DNA of 64,000 nt, taken from Streptomyces humicola (lineage in GTDB: Bacteria; Actinomycetota; Actinomycetes; Streptomycetales; Streptomycetaceae). The stretch covers positions 124,001-188,000 of the forward strand of contig NZ_JANFNG010000005.1 of NCBI RefSeq assembly GCF_024436035.1, given 5' to 3'. Below are positions 33,656 to 42,850 of the stretch, in pieces. The notes under the pieces are model-generated. The model was given only the letters and a program-made list of their open reading frames with translations. It ran no database searches and was not told where the DNA came from. Position 1 is the first letter of the stretch, and the number at the start of each line of letters is the position of its first letter. Both the position numbers and the translations under genes were made by a program.

Positions 33656-33843
33656 CCCAGCACCGTCGCAGCTCAGGGGCACCGCCGGAACCCTTGCGGG
33701 ACGGCCCCGGCAGAGGGAGGTGCTTCCGGCGTCCGGCGCAATGGACGTCGGGCGGCTCCTCGCAAAGCAGCCCGACCCGCGAGGCGAAGGCTCAACCCCA
33801 CCGCGGCGGGCCCGAGATACCCGGCCTGCCGGCCGAGGCGGCG

Positions 33844-34308
33844 TCAGGAAGCCGCGGGACCGTCCAGCGTCTCGACAGCGTCCACGAGAGGCGTCAGCCG
33901 GGGATCTTGACTGGCACGGTCAAGGGCCTCGCGCAGTGCCGCATCATGGGTGGGACGCGCCGCGGCGAGCAGGGCGAGCCCGGCCTCGGTGACGTCCGTG
34001 TAGATACCCCGGCGGTCGGTCACGCACAGGTAGCGGGTCAGCAGCCCGCGATCCTCCAGACGCGTGACGAGCCGAGTGGTCGCACTCTGACTGAGCACCA
34101 CCGCGTCGGCGACCTGGTTCATGCGCAGGTGACCGCCCTCACCGCCGTGCTGATGGCTGAGGACATCGAGCAGGGAGTACTCCCGCACACTGAGGTCATG
34201 CCCACTCTGCAGGGCGCGCTCAATGTGCGCCTCGATCCGGCCATGCAAGAGGGAGAGGGCATACCAGCCGTGGACAAGGCCGGTCGCGGCGACGTGCGTG
34301 GCGGTCAT
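33844..34308 (-). CDS. MarR-family transcriptional regulator
   Basis: 154 residues from ATG 34308 with GGAGGG upstream. The winged helix is visible as SVREYSLLDVLSH, MNQVADAVVLSQSATTRLVTRLEDRGLLTR and the beta-hairpin DRRGIYTDVTEAG. MarR proteins are dimeric repressors released by small aromatic or oxidant ligands. The longer open frame to 35079 fuses it artificially with an IS701 remnant. No adjacent target gene is apparent; the MFS exporter 2.5 kb away with its TTGCAAG repeats is a speculative candidate. Confidence 0.85.
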   Translation of the reverse strand: MTATHVAATGLVHGWYALSLLHGRIEAHIERALQSGHDLSVREYSLLDVLSHQHGGEGGHLRMNQVADAVVLSQSATTRLVTRLEDRGLLTRYLCVTDRRGIYTDVTEAGLALLAAARPTHDAALREALDRASQDPRLTPLVDAVETLDGPAAS

Positions 34309-34669
34309 CGTTTCCCTCCTCCGTGACAGCTGAGCACTCCCGTGCAACCCAACACCGTACACACGACAACATACCGCGCATGCAATTAGTAGGCTACGTA
34401 ATGAGGTGAGCTGAGCGGTGGCTCGCGGAGAAGTGCTGCCTGCCCGGAGGAATCCACCGCGGCCGTACTGCTGGCCGCCCGGCGCCTTGCGGTCGCGTGG
34501 CTCCACGGACGTTGCGGCTGACCCTATGCGCTTCGTTATGTCTGTCCTCCCTGCAGCCGCTGTGCAGGCGCAGCACCGACGCCCGACCATGGCCGGCATC
34601 TGACCGACCCTGGCGATGAGGCGGACGAAAGCCATCATGGGCGGGATGGAATCTGGGCTCACCCTGGAG
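34309..34669. other. Intergenic, no recognisable gene
   Basis: 361 bases between the MarR start and the IS701 remnant. The part next to MarR (34330-34410) is AT-richer with TACGTAATGAGG-like sequence and may hold its promoter. I recognise nothing in the rest. Confidence 0.4.
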
Positions 34670-35100
34670 GAGATCGTCTTGCCGTAGCGGCCCAGCCACC
34701 GGCGGCCCACATGCGCGGTCGCTTTACCGTCCTTGCGGTCACCGGAGTCATCGATGACCAGCACACCGCCCTCGTGCGGTGCGGTCGCCGGGTCTGCCAT
34801 CAACAGCTCCAGACGTCGGGCGTTGATGCGTTCGTCGTCCCAACATGACTCGGACAAGAAGAACTGCAGCCGCTGCACCGCCCGGTGTTGTGCTCCGACG
34901 ACCGGTTCGGCGCCTGCCAGACATGTCAGTGTCTTGTTTCGATCCCGCAGCGCGACAACCTCGTCAGGCACTCCCGAAAGAGCCTGCGCTGGGCCAGCGT
35001 GCCGAACAAGTCGTCGAAGCAAGTGGCGTAGTGTTCCAGCGGAACCCGAGCTGGCGGACACCGGTAGACGACCGGCCATGACTCACCGCTACAAACAGTG
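34670..35100 (-). pseudogene. IS701-family transposase, N-terminal remnant
   Basis: Minus-strand frames read LFGTLAQRRLFRECLT and, after a frameshift near 34965, LAGAEPVVGAQHRAVQRLQF, VLVIDDSGDRKDGKATAHVG and RWLGRYGKT. These are consecutive N-terminal segments of IS701-type DDE transposases, the IDDSGDRKDG motif carrying the first catalytic Asp. The remainder of the gene is missing. Confidence 0.7.
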
Positions 35101-35134
35101 ATAGCGCCGACACGTTCCGCCGTCAAAACTACCG

Positions 35135-35842
35135 TTAATAGCTGGCCCTCCCTCCGGAGAGATCGAAGACGGAGCCGGTGGTGTAGGACGACTCGCGCGA
35201 GATGATCCACCGCACCAGCGCCGCTGCCTCCTGCGGGGTGCCGTAGCGACGCAGCGGGATGCGGGCGAGTTCCTCTTCGGTGGGGGGAAGTCCTGCGGTG
35301 AGGGGCGTGGCGATCTTGCCCGGCGCGATGGCGTTGACGGTGACGCCGGAGTCGGCGTACTCCTTCGCGAGCGCCTTGACGAGCCCCATCACGCCCGCCT
35401 TGCTCGCCGAGTAGGCGGTCATCCCTGCGACGCCCTCCTTGCCGGCCGTCGAGGCGAAATGGACGAGCCGACCGTAGCCCCGGGAGGCCATGGGCGGCAG
35501 TGCCGCGCGCGAGACGATGAAGGCGCCGGTGAGATTGACGCGCAGGATGCGCTCGAAGTCGGCGACGGAGTGCTCCGCGGCCGGTTGTACCGGCCCGAGA
35601 AGCCCGGCACAGTTGACGACCGCGTCGATGCCGCTGGTGAGCGCTTCGGCGCGTTCGAGGGCGACGCGAACCGAGTCCTCGTCGCCGACGTCGATGGCCA
35701 GGCATCCGTCCTTGTCAGTGTCCCAGGTCGCGGACGGCAGGTCCGCGGCGACCACGTGCAGGCCGTCGGCGAGGAGCCTCGCCGCGGTCGACTGGCCGAT
35801 CCCCGAGGCAGCACCGATGACGAGACAACGCAATGCATGCAT
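35135..35842 (-). CDS. Short-chain dehydrogenase (last gene of the set II coupled operon)
   Basis: 235 residues. The cofactor motif is VIGAASGIGQ, NCAG occurs in place of NNAG (AVVNCAGLLG), the Ser is in VHFASTAGKE and the Tyr/Lys pair in MTAYSASKAGVMG. The C-terminus is YTTGSVFDLSGGRASY. The ATG at 35842 abuts the stop of the DUF993 gene (TAA 35843-35845), so the two are adjacent without spacer. It would oxidise a hydroxyl on an intermediate of the DUF993/isomerase pathway. It is not closely similar to the two SDRs of the CoA-transferase modules. Confidence 0.9.
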   Translation of the reverse strand: MHALRCLVIGAASGIGQSTAARLLADGLHVVAADLPSATWDTDKDGCLAIDVGDEDSVRVALERAEALTSGIDAVVNCAGLLGPVQPAAEHSVADFERILRVNLTGAFIVSRAALPPMASRGYGRLVHFASTAGKEGVAGMTAYSASKAGVMGLVKALAKEYADSGVTVNAIAPGKIATPLTAGLPPTEEELARIPLRRYGTPQEAAALVRWIISRESSYTTGSVFDLSGGRASY

Positions 35843-37000
35843 TTAGAACCCCAGTCCCGTGAAGTACCGCGAGGCCCGATCCGCTGCCGCCTGCGGGTCT
35901 TCGAACAGGCCGATCGAGATCGCCTCGGCGAAGACATCGGACAGGTGCAGGACGCTGCGCCCACTCTCGAAACCCCGGAGCATCCTGAACTGCTCCTGCG
36001 CACCGGAGAGGAAGCTCAGCCAAGCGACCCCCGCCTTGTAGTACTGCGTCGGTGCCTTGAAGATGCGCCGGCTCAGGGGCACGGTCGGGTCGAGGATCGA
36101 GCGGAAGCCCGCCTCGTCGCCTGCGTCCAACCTTGCCAGGGCCGCGGAGGCGAAGCGTGGTATCGCGGCGAACGCGCCGAGCAGCGCGTCGGAGTGGCCC
36201 TGGCTGTCGCCCGCTATCAACTCGGCGTAGTTGAAGTCATCGCCGGTGAAGAGCCGGACGCCGTCGGGCAGCCGGCGGCGCAGCGCGATCTCCCGTTCTG
36301 CGTCCAGCAACGAGACCTTGATGCCGGCGACCGACTCCGCGTGCCGTCCGATCAACTCGAGCACGGTGCCCACCGCGATATCGAGGTCGGCGCTGCCCCA
36401 GTAGCCCTCCAGCTCGGGGTCGAACATCGCACCGAGCCAATGCAGGATGACCGGGCGGGTCGCTGCTTGAAGGACCGTGTCGTACACGGTCACGTACTCC
36501 TGTGCGTGCTTTGCGGAATGCGCGAGGTTGCGGCTGGCCATGAGGACGACGGATCCGCCCATCGACTCGATGACGTCGAGCTGTTCGAGATAGGCCTGTG
36601 CGATCGCCGTCAGCGGTGCTGGACCTGGCGGGAGTTGGTCGGTGGTGATGCCGACGACGACGCGTCCGCCGACGGCGGCTGCTTCCGTCAACGTCCGCTT
36701 GCCGAGTTCGAGGGCTGCGACGGCGCCCAGTCCCATGCCGCGTTGGGCGGTGTCCATGCTCTCGGCGACGCCGAGTCCGAGCTCCCACAGCCGGTGCCGC
36801 ACGCGCAGGGTCTGTTCCCAGTCGATCCTGGTCGCGGCGCCGGCGCTCGCGGTGCGCGCATCGGGCACGACGTGGCCCGCTGCGAAGGCGATGCGGCTGG
36901 ACGTTGGGGCGAATGCGGTCTGCAGGGCGGCTGGTTCGGCCAGGGTGATCGTTCGGGTCCCTTCGGCTGAGGGGATGCGCACCGTGCTGGCGGTGATCAT
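35843..37000 (-). CDS. DUF993 protein, dihydrodipicolinate-synthase-like (set II)
   Basis: 385 residues from ATG 37000, with GGAGACCGG upstream and an ATGA overlap with the isomerase stop. Paralogue of the protein at 15701-16900 with the same blocks: AESMDTAQRGMGLG, GRVVVGITTDQLP, VVLMASRNLAHS, VILHWLGAMFDPELEGYWG, GIKVSLLDAERE and GDDFNYAEL. The Lys in GIKVSLL is conserved between the paralogues and is a candidate catalytic residue. The reaction is unknown. Its steady pairing with a TIM-barrel isomerase in both sets indicates consecutive steps. Confidence 0.82.
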   Translation of the reverse strand: MITASTVRIPSAEGTRTITLAEPAALQTAFAPTSSRIAFAAGHVVPDARTASAGAATRIDWEQTLRVRHRLWELGLGVAESMDTAQRGMGLGAVAALELGKRTLTEAAAVGGRVVVGITTDQLPPGPAPLTAIAQAYLEQLDVIESMGGSVVLMASRNLAHSAKHAQEYVTVYDTVLQAATRPVILHWLGAMFDPELEGYWGSADLDIAVGTVLELIGRHAESVAGIKVSLLDAEREIALRRRLPDGVRLFTGDDFNYAELIAGDSQGHSDALLGAFAAIPRFASAALARLDAGDEAGFRSILDPTVPLSRRIFKAPTQYYKAGVAWLSFLSGAQEQFRMLRGFESGRSVLHLSDVFAEAISIGLFEDPQAAADRASRYFTGLGF

Positions 37001-37860
37001 GCGCCGGTCTCCTTCTTCTGCGCGAGTGTGAGTCGGTGTGTGACGGCGGCGTCGAATCCGGATCGGGTGCGCGTCACTATCTCCTTGAGGGGCAGCGCCC
37101 ACACCGCGTCGTTGAACACCTCGACCTCCACGGGGCCGAGGTAGCCGGCGTCCACGACGTCCGCGGTGAGGCGGGCGAGGTCGAGTTCGCCGTCGCCGGG
37201 CAGGAGACGGCCGTTCATGTTCTCCGGCAACGGAAGCGGGAGTGCGAAGTCGCTGACCTGGAACCCGGCGATTCGGGGCCCTGCCGCCTGCAGAGATGTA
37301 CGAAGCTCCGAATCCCAGGAGACGGCGTAGGCGTCGACGAGCAGGCCGACGGCATCGTGTGGGAGCGGTTCGATGACGCGCAGCGCCTGTGCGACTGTGG
37401 TCACCGCGCTGCGGCTGTTGACGAACAAGGGGTGCAGCGGTTCAAGCGCGAGGCGGACTCCTGCCGATTGCGCCTCTGGGGCCAGTTTCTCCAGCGCGTC
37501 GCGAACACGGTGCTCGGCTGCGCGGAGATCACGGTCCCATGCGGGCAAGGCTCCAGCCATGAACGTGAGCTGAAGCGCGCCGAGTTCGTGGGCGAGTTCG
37601 AGGGCGCGGCGGGTGTCGTCGAGTGCGGTTCGCAGGTCGGCGCCCTGCTTGTCGGCGACGAAGCCGACGCGGCACAGTGAGCTGACCGACAATCCGCTCT
37701 CCGCGAGGAGCGCACGAGTCGGCCCGACACCGAGTTCCTGTATGGGGTCGACCCACAGTCCGATCCAGCCGATGCCCGACTCGACAAGCGCCGCGGCGGT
37801 CTCCGGCAGTGCGTACGGTCGCGTCGTTGCCTGGTTGAGGCTCAGCTCGGGCAGGCTCAC
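36997..37860 (-). CDS. Sugar phosphate isomerase/epimerase-like TIM barrel (set II)
   Basis: 287 residues from GTG 37860, overlapping the Gfo/Idh/MocA stop (GTGA). Xylose-isomerase-like TIM barrel, paralogous to 14880-15704: SSLCRVGFVAD parallels SLCRGGFF, and RLALEPLHPLFV, VGLLVDAYAVSWD and GPVEVEVFND carry the metal-ligand positions. The long extension of the frame upstream lies within the oxidoreductase gene and is spurious. Coupled on both sides in the seven-gene operon. Confidence 0.87.
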   Translation of the reverse strand: MSLPELSLNQATTRPYALPETAAALVESGIGWIGLWVDPIQELGVGPTRALLAESGLSVSSLCRVGFVADKQGADLRTALDDTRRALELAHELGALQLTFMAGALPAWDRDLRAAEHRVRDALEKLAPEAQSAGVRLALEPLHPLFVNSRSAVTTVAQALRVIEPLPHDAVGLLVDAYAVSWDSELRTSLQAAGPRIAGFQVSDFALPLPLPENMNGRLLPGDGELDLARLTADVVDAGYLGPVEVEVFNDAVWALPLKEIVTRTRSGFDAAVTHRLTLAQKKETGA

Positions 37861-38981
37861 GCGAGGGTCTCCTGGGCGGCGGCGTCGAGGTGCCGGAATG
37901 CGGGATTGACGGAGCACTCGCCGATGGCGACCGGAAGGCCGGTTCTGGTGGACTGGTAGACCGCCTGCACGATGCGCAGCGATTTCAGCGCCTCCTCGCC
38001 GGTGACGAACGGTTCCCGGCCGGTGCGCAGCGCGTCGATGAAGTCCGCGACGTGCCGCCTGTGCAGCCGCAGGAGACGGGCGTTGACCTCGCTGACCGGC
38101 ATGTCCGGCTGGAGGGCACCGGCCAGTGACGGCGTGAGCGCTTGCTCGCCGCGGACCGTCCAGACCTCTTCGAGCGCATCGGCGCCCTCGGGGTACTCGG
38201 TGAGCACGACCGTTGCGCCGCGGTCGCTGGTGACGGTCAGTCGAGTCCCGAGATTCGGGCGGGCCGCCACCGTCGCAGTCACGGTGGCGATCGCACCCGA
38301 CGCGAAGGTGACGAGCGCGGCGGCCGTGTCCTCGACTTCGATGATGCCTCGGTGGACGAAGGTGCCAGCCTTCGCGCTCACCTCGACGGGATCGCCGAGG
38401 AACCATTGCAGGAGGTCGATGTTGTGGATCGCCTGGGTCATCAGCACGCCGCCGCCATCCGCGACCCAGGTGCCACGCCAGGGTGCAGCGCCGTAGTACT
38501 CGGATCCTCGGTGGAGCAGGACCTGGCAGTGGGCGAGCATGGGGAGCCCGAAACGGCCGTCGTCGATCGCCCGGCGCAGGCGCTGCATGCTTGGCCAGTA
38601 CCGGCGCTGGAACACCACGCCGAGGGTGATCCCCGCCTCTCGCGCGGCGGCGACCATCCGCTCGGCCGCTGCGACATCGGCGGCGATGGGCTTTTCGCAC
38701 AGCACGTTCACCTTCGCGCGGGCAGCGGCGGTTACCACAGCCTCGTGGGTCGGGTGCGGCGTGCAGACACTGATCGCGTTGAGATCGAGCTCGACGAGCT
38801 CTGCGACCGAGGCGACAGCGTGAGGGATACAACGCTCGGCGGCGAACGCTCGCGCACGGTCCAGGTCGACGTCGCACACTGCGACGATGTCGACGCCATG
38901 GATCTGCTGGTAGGCCTGGTAGTGGTTGTCAGCGATGTTGCCGCATCCGACAATGCCGACTCTGACGTTCTCGGTGCTCAT
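37857..38981 (-). CDS. Gfo/Idh/MocA-family oxidoreductase (set II, first copy)
   Basis: 374 residues. N-terminal NAD(P)-binding Rossmann fold with VGIVGCGNIADNH, then the family hallmark NVLCEKPIAADVA with its catalytic Lys. The C-terminal domain contains the substrate-pocket sequence THPTHEAV-like and GGVLMTQAIHNIDLLQWFLG with conserved Asp and His. Such enzymes oxidise ring hydroxyls of inositols, sugars or glycosides, often to 3-keto forms. ATG 38981 overlaps the stop of the MHS transporter gene. Together with the next gene, a TIM-barrel isomerase, it resembles inositol-type and levoglucosan-type pathways in composition only. Confidence 0.9.
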   Translation of the reverse strand: MSTENVRVGIVGCGNIADNHYQAYQQIHGVDIVAVCDVDLDRARAFAAERCIPHAVASVAELVELDLNAISVCTPHPTHEAVVTAAARAKVNVLCEKPIAADVAAAERMVAAAREAGITLGVVFQRRYWPSMQRLRRAIDDGRFGLPMLAHCQVLLHRGSEYYGAAPWRGTWVADGGGVLMTQAIHNIDLLQWFLGDPVEVSAKAGTFVHRGIIEVEDTAAALVTFASGAIATVTATVAARPNLGTRLTVTSDRGATVVLTEYPEGADALEEVWTVRGEQALTPSLAGALQPDMPVSEVNARLLRLHRRHVADFIDALRTGREPFVTGEEALKSLRIVQAVYQSTRTGLPVAIGECSVNPAFRHLDAAAQETLA

Positions 38982-40348
38982 ACGTTCCCTGCTTCGACCT
39001 CGCTGGCGGCCGGACGCGTCCCCGCGTCCGCTTGCCGGAGCGCGCCGAGCTCGTCCAGCGGCGTGCGCGCGGTCTCCTTCGCGTTCAGCACGCCGCCGGC
39101 GGCGATCACGCAGATCACGGCGGAGACGACGGCGACGGGCATCCAGTTGCCGGGGTCGCCGGCGGTCAAGGCGCTGTACACGCTCGGCGCGAAGCCGGCA
39201 GCGATCAGCCCGACCTGCAGCCCGAGCGCCATGCCGGACTGGCGCACCTTCAACGCGAACATCTCCGCGAACATCGACGGGTAGCTCGCGTTAATGCACG
39301 CATACGCCCCGGCAACCGAGACGACGCCCGTGATGAACATCAGCGGCAGGTTCTTCGCCTGAATCGCAGCGAAGAAGGCGAAGAGCATGACCGCGCAGCC
39401 GAGGTTGCCCGCGACGAACACCGGCCTGCGCCCGATGCGATCTGACAACGCGCCGACCAGCGGCTGCGTGCCCAGGGCGACGAGGTGGCTGACGAGCAGC
39501 ACCCACAGCATCGTGGTGTGTGAGATGCCGTAGACGTTCGTGGCGAGCGAAAGGGCGAACACCTTGATGACCGTGTCGACGGCGAATGCGAGGGAGCAGA
39601 CGACCACGCGCACAATCGCGCCCCAGTGGGACTTGACCGCTTCAACGATCGGCACCTTCGTAAGATCGTCGTCCCGCTTCGCCTCCACGAACGCATCGGA
39701 CTCGCCGAGGTTCACCCGGATGAGGAGACCGGCGATCGTAACCACGATGCTCAGCCAGAACGGGATCCGCCATCCCCAGGAGTCGAGTTGATCCTGCGCC
39801 AAGCTGGAGATCGGCACAAACACGGCCGTGGCCAGCACGAAGCCCGAGACGATGCCGTTGGAGGTGAACGCGGTGTAGAAGCCCCGCCGGCTGTCCTGCG
39901 CTACCTCGACGGTCAACGTCGTCGCCGCCGCGGTCTCCCCACCCACCGAGATGCCTTGCATGATCCGGAGGAAGACGAGCAGGATCGGCGCCCACACGCC
40001 GATCTGGGCGTATCCGGGCAGAAAACCGATCAGCAGGCTGAACGTGCCCATAAGTACGAGGATCAACACGAGGACGGCCTTGCGTCCGATCCGGTCGCCG
40101 AAGTGGCCCAGCAGGACTGCACCGATGGGCCGCGCGAGGTACGAGACGGCGAACGTCGCGAGTGAGGCGACAGTGCCGAGATGGCCAGAGTTCGGGAAGA
40201 ACACCCGCGTGAACACGAGCGCCGACGCCAGCGCGTACACGTAGTTGTCGTAGTACTCGAGGGTGCCGCCTGCCCAGCTTGCGATGGCCGCGCGCCGCGG
40301 TGTCGCTCTGCGCGCGAGGGTTGGAGTGGATGTCATGGTCGAAGTCAC
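38978..40348 (-). CDS. MHS-family metabolite:proton symporter (set II)
   Basis: 456 residues from GTG 40348 with AAGGAG upstream. MHS branch of the MFS: RRAAIASWAGGTLEYYDNYV at the N-terminus (EYYD for the usual EWYD), GHFGDRIGRKAVLV between helices 2 and 3 and QGISVGGETAAATTL in helix 4. About 12 membrane segments. It imports an organic acid or sugar-acid-like compound. It sits in the middle of a coupled operon, 59 bp after the alcohol dehydrogenase gene and overlapping the oxidoreductase gene. Confidence 0.9.
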   Translation of the reverse strand: MTSTMTSTPTLARRATPRRAAIASWAGGTLEYYDNYVYALASALVFTRVFFPNSGHLGTVASLATFAVSYLARPIGAVLLGHFGDRIGRKAVLVLILVLMGTFSLLIGFLPGYAQIGVWAPILLVFLRIMQGISVGGETAAATTLTVEVAQDSRRGFYTAFTSNGIVSGFVLATAVFVPISSLAQDQLDSWGWRIPFWLSIVVTIAGLLIRVNLGESDAFVEAKRDDDLTKVPIVEAVKSHWGAIVRVVVCSLAFAVDTVIKVFALSLATNVYGISHTTMLWVLLVSHLVALGTQPLVGALSDRIGRRPVFVAGNLGCAVMLFAFFAAIQAKNLPLMFITGVVSVAGAYACINASYPSMFAEMFALKVRQSGMALGLQVGLIAAGFAPSVYSALTAGDPGNWMPVAVVSAVICVIAAGGVLNAKETARTPLDELGALRQADAGTRPAASEVEAGNV

Positions 40349-40407
40349 TGAAGTCTCCTTCGTCGCAGATTCAGATTGACCGGAGGTGTCAAAGCGGACA
40401 GTGATGT

Positions 40408-41412
40408 TCAGGGCAGGATCAGAACCTTGCCGGGGGGCAGAACGCCGGATGCGAGCGCGCGCAGCACCTCGGGCGCCCGATCGAGATCAGTCACGAGTTC
40501 CGTGGGAATTGTGGCGAGTCCGTGCGCGGCCACGAGAAGCGCCGCTTCGTGCAGTTCAGCGGTCGAATAGCAGAATGAGCCGCGGGCCGTCAGCTCCCGA
40601 CGCACGAGCGTCGAGGAGGCCGGGAGCGACCCGCTCGAAGCCAGCCCGACCGTGCACAGCGTGCCGCCACGCCTCAGCCGTGCGAACGCGAGCTCGGCCG
40701 TCTGCAAGGAGCCGACAGTGTCGATACCCAGGTCCCACGGCGCGGTGTCAGCGTCTGCCGGCGATTCGAGCTCGGCGCCGAGCTCGAGCAGAGCCTGTCG
40801 CCGCGCATCGTCGCGTTCGATGACAACGGGCTGCGCGCCGGCCTCGAGGACCACCCGCGCGCAGGCCGCCCCGATCGGGCCGCCGCCGATCACCCCGACT
40901 CGTCGGCCATGCGAGACGCCCGCTCGCCGGCAGGCTCGAATGGCGACGGCGACGGGCTCGACAAGTGCGAGCGCCCGCGGGTCTGTGCCCGCTCCCACCC
41001 GGATCGCCTGAGTCGATGGCATGACGACGCTGGTCTGCATTCCCCCGTCCCGCTCGAAACCCAGCAGTTGGCGCTGCGCGCACGACGCCCGTTCGCCTGA
41101 TCGGCAGTGCTCGCACGTTCCGCAGCTGACGTTCGGGTCTACCGCGACGAGATCTCCCGGTCGCCAGCCGGACGCGCCCGGGCCGACGCCGGTGACGACG
41201 CCGCCGAATTCGTGACCGATCACCACTCCCGGGCGGGTCCTGCCGTCGTTGCCGCGCCACTGTCCGAGGTCGGTCCCGCAGATACCGATCGCGGAGACCT
41301 CGACGAGCAACTGGCCGGCGCCCGGCTGCGGGCAGTGCCGCTCGCTCAGCCGGAGCATGCCTGCACCGTGCCATTCGACTGCGCGGACCGCGGCGGTCGC
41401 AGTCGCGGTCAT
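40408..41412 (-). CDS. Zinc-dependent alcohol/polyol dehydrogenase
   Basis: 334 residues from ATG 41412, which overlaps the flavoprotein stop (ATGA). Medium-chain dehydrogenase: catalytic zinc site GICGTDLGQW and IGHEFGGVV, the four-Cys structural zinc lobe CGTCEHCRSGERASC, and the Rossmann motif GVIGGGPIGAAC. It resembles sorbitol/threonine dehydrogenase types that oxidise secondary alcohols with NAD(P). Second gene of the seven-gene operon. Confidence 0.9.
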   Translation of the reverse strand: MTATATAAVRAVEWHGAGMLRLSERHCPQPGAGQLLVEVSAIGICGTDLGQWRGNDGRTRPGVVIGHEFGGVVTGVGPGASGWRPGDLVAVDPNVSCGTCEHCRSGERASCAQRQLLGFERDGGMQTSVVMPSTQAIRVGAGTDPRALALVEPVAVAIRACRRAGVSHGRRVGVIGGGPIGAACARVVLEAGAQPVVIERDDARRQALLELGAELESPADADTAPWDLGIDTVGSLQTAELAFARLRRGGTLCTVGLASSGSLPASSTLVRRELTARGSFCYSTAELHEAALLVAAHGLATIPTELVTDLDRAPEVLRALASGVLPPGKVLILP

Positions 41413-42764
41413 CGCAGAGCACCCAGGTCCCGGGCTCCGACCGCTGCATCGGCGGCACGGCGGCCGAAAACCAGCCCGAAGACGATGCCGCCGACGTAAC
41501 GCAGGTCCTGCGCGCCGCCGGCGTCGGCTCCCACGGAGAACAGGCCGGGGATGGTCCGGTTGTCCCGGTCGAGCACACGGGCGTCGCCGTCGACGCGAAG
41601 CCCACCGAACGGGATCGTGATGCACGGCTGCACCTCAAGCGCCTGAAACGGCGCCGACGCCAGCGGACTGGGACGCTCCGGCAGCGGCGCGTCGAGCGCT
41701 GCAGTCCCGCCGCCCGAGGCGGCCAACCGGTAGCCCTCCAGCGTCTGCGCAAGCGCCGCCTGATCCACGCCCCAGCCAGCGACGATGCCGACGAGTTCTT
41801 CCAAGGTCGCCGCCTCAGCCGCACGGGCTCCGAGCTTCGCGCCCTCCGCGTATCGGTCTAGGACGATCCCGCTCGGATACGGCGCGGCGAGCGCCCGTTC
41901 CCGCTGCACCGAGTCGTCCCAGATAAGCACGCCGCGGTGCGCGGTCTGCCGCAGCAGCCGCTGGTTGGAGACCTCATCGCCGAGGGACTCGTCGGTGAAT
42001 CGACGTCCCTCGCGGTTGACCAGGATGCCGTACGCCGAGAAGTAGAGCGTCAACCGCAGGAAGACCTCGGGATCGACCGGCAGCGGGCTCGGCAGCGTGT
42101 GTCCATAGAAGGCCGACAGATGCCGGCTGGCCGCCGCGCCCACCGAGGCGCCGAGGCGGAATCCGTCACCGACGGATTCCGGATTGCTACGCACGCCTAT
42201 GCTGTCCGCACCGAAGCCGATGAAGGTCTGCTTGAGTTCGGGGTCACCCTGGAATCCGCCCGTTGCCAGCACCACGGCGTCCGACTCAATCTGCGCTCGC
42301 TGCCCTGCCTGGACGTACCCCATGCCCGAGATGCGCCCATCGCGCCGAGTCAAGGTCACGTCGGACACCTGCGTGCGCACCGCTCCGCCCGAGGCGACGA
42401 CCTTGGAGGCCCAGACCTCGAACAGAGCCTTCACGTCGATCTTGCAGGCCCGCCCCCATTCCAGATGGTCTGTCCACTCCTGACTCACCGAGACGCCCGC
42501 GTCGCGTACATCCGCGACGGCCTGCTCATAGCCTTCGACCACCAGCGGGCCGAGCACGGGATCGCCGTCCGGCTGAATGCGCCGCAGGACCTCGAGATCC
42601 GGCGCTGTCCAAAGGATGCCCGCCGACAGCGCAGCGGAGCCTCCGACCTGCACCGCTTTCTCAAGCACCAGCACCCGCGCACCGAGATCGACGGCGCGGT
42701 TTGCCGTGGCGAGCCCAGACGCTCCGCCTCCGACGACGACGAGATCGAACCGGTCTTCTGTCAT
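41409..42764 (-). CDS. FAD-dependent oxidoreductase, fumarate reductase/ketosteroid-dehydrogenase type
   Basis: 451 residues from ATG 42764 (GAGGGTGG upstream). The N-terminal FAD-binding motif DLVVVGGGASGLATANRA is followed by LVLEKAVQVGGSA and the second dinucleotide segment DAVVLATGGFQGDPE. The C-terminal FAD segment is RTIPGLFSVGADAGG then YVGGIVFGLVFGRRAADAA. This family catalyses C-C bond dehydrogenation or reduction (fumarate, urocanate, 3-ketosteroids). First gene of the seven-gene operon, downstream of two LacI-type operators. The substrate is unknown. The frame continues to 42812 but without a ribosome site. Confidence 0.87.
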   Translation of the reverse strand: MTEDRFDLVVVGGGASGLATANRAVDLGARVLVLEKAVQVGGSAALSAGILWTAPDLEVLRRIQPDGDPVLGPLVVEGYEQAVADVRDAGVSVSQEWTDHLEWGRACKIDVKALFEVWASKVVASGGAVRTQVSDVTLTRRDGRISGMGYVQAGQRAQIESDAVVLATGGFQGDPELKQTFIGFGADSIGVRSNPESVGDGFRLGASVGAAASRHLSAFYGHTLPSPLPVDPEVFLRLTLYFSAYGILVNREGRRFTDESLGDEVSNQRLLRQTAHRGVLIWDDSVQRERALAAPYPSGIVLDRYAEGAKLGARAAEAATLEELVGIVAGWGVDQAALAQTLEGYRLAASGGGTAALDAPLPERPSPLASAPFQALEVQPCITIPFGGLRVDGDARVLDRDNRTIPGLFSVGADAGGAQDLRYVGGIVFGLVFGRRAADAAVGARDLGALR

Positions 42765-42791
42765 ACTGGCCACCCTCTTCGTTGAATCCGG

Positions 42792-42847
42792 ACAACGTTT
42801 GCCGCAAAACAAAATGAGCGTGCAAGAGTGGAGGTAAACGTTTGCCG
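42792..42847. promoter_or_regulatory. Pair of LacI-type operators for the seven-gene operon
   Basis: ACAACGTTTGCCGC (42792-42805) and TAAACGTTTGCCGTG (42835-42849) are direct repeats 43 bp apart, close to four helical turns. The second contains the perfect palindrome AAACGTTT. They lie 28-85 bp upstream of the flavoprotein start, and the far one abuts the boundary of the duplicated block. Confidence 0.7.
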
Positions 42848-42850
42848 TGC

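Noticed and set aside
33844-35079. 411-codon frame that appears to fuse transposase and MarR domains
   Set aside because: The MarR part has its own ATG with a strong ribosome site at 34308, and the upstream part is a decayed IS701 remnant.
36997-38877. 626-codon frame suggesting a fused oxidoreductase-isomerase protein
   Set aside because: The N-terminal 340 codons are a shadow of the Gfo/Idh/MocA gene; the GTGA overlap at 37860 gives the true isomerase start.
35135-42764. C-glycoside deglycosylation or levoglucosan pathway
   Set aside because: Gfo/Idh/MocA and TIM-barrel enzymes are shared with those pathways, but the GMC enzymes are of the choline-dehydrogenase type rather than the pyranose-oxidase type, and DUF993 is not part of the known clusters.
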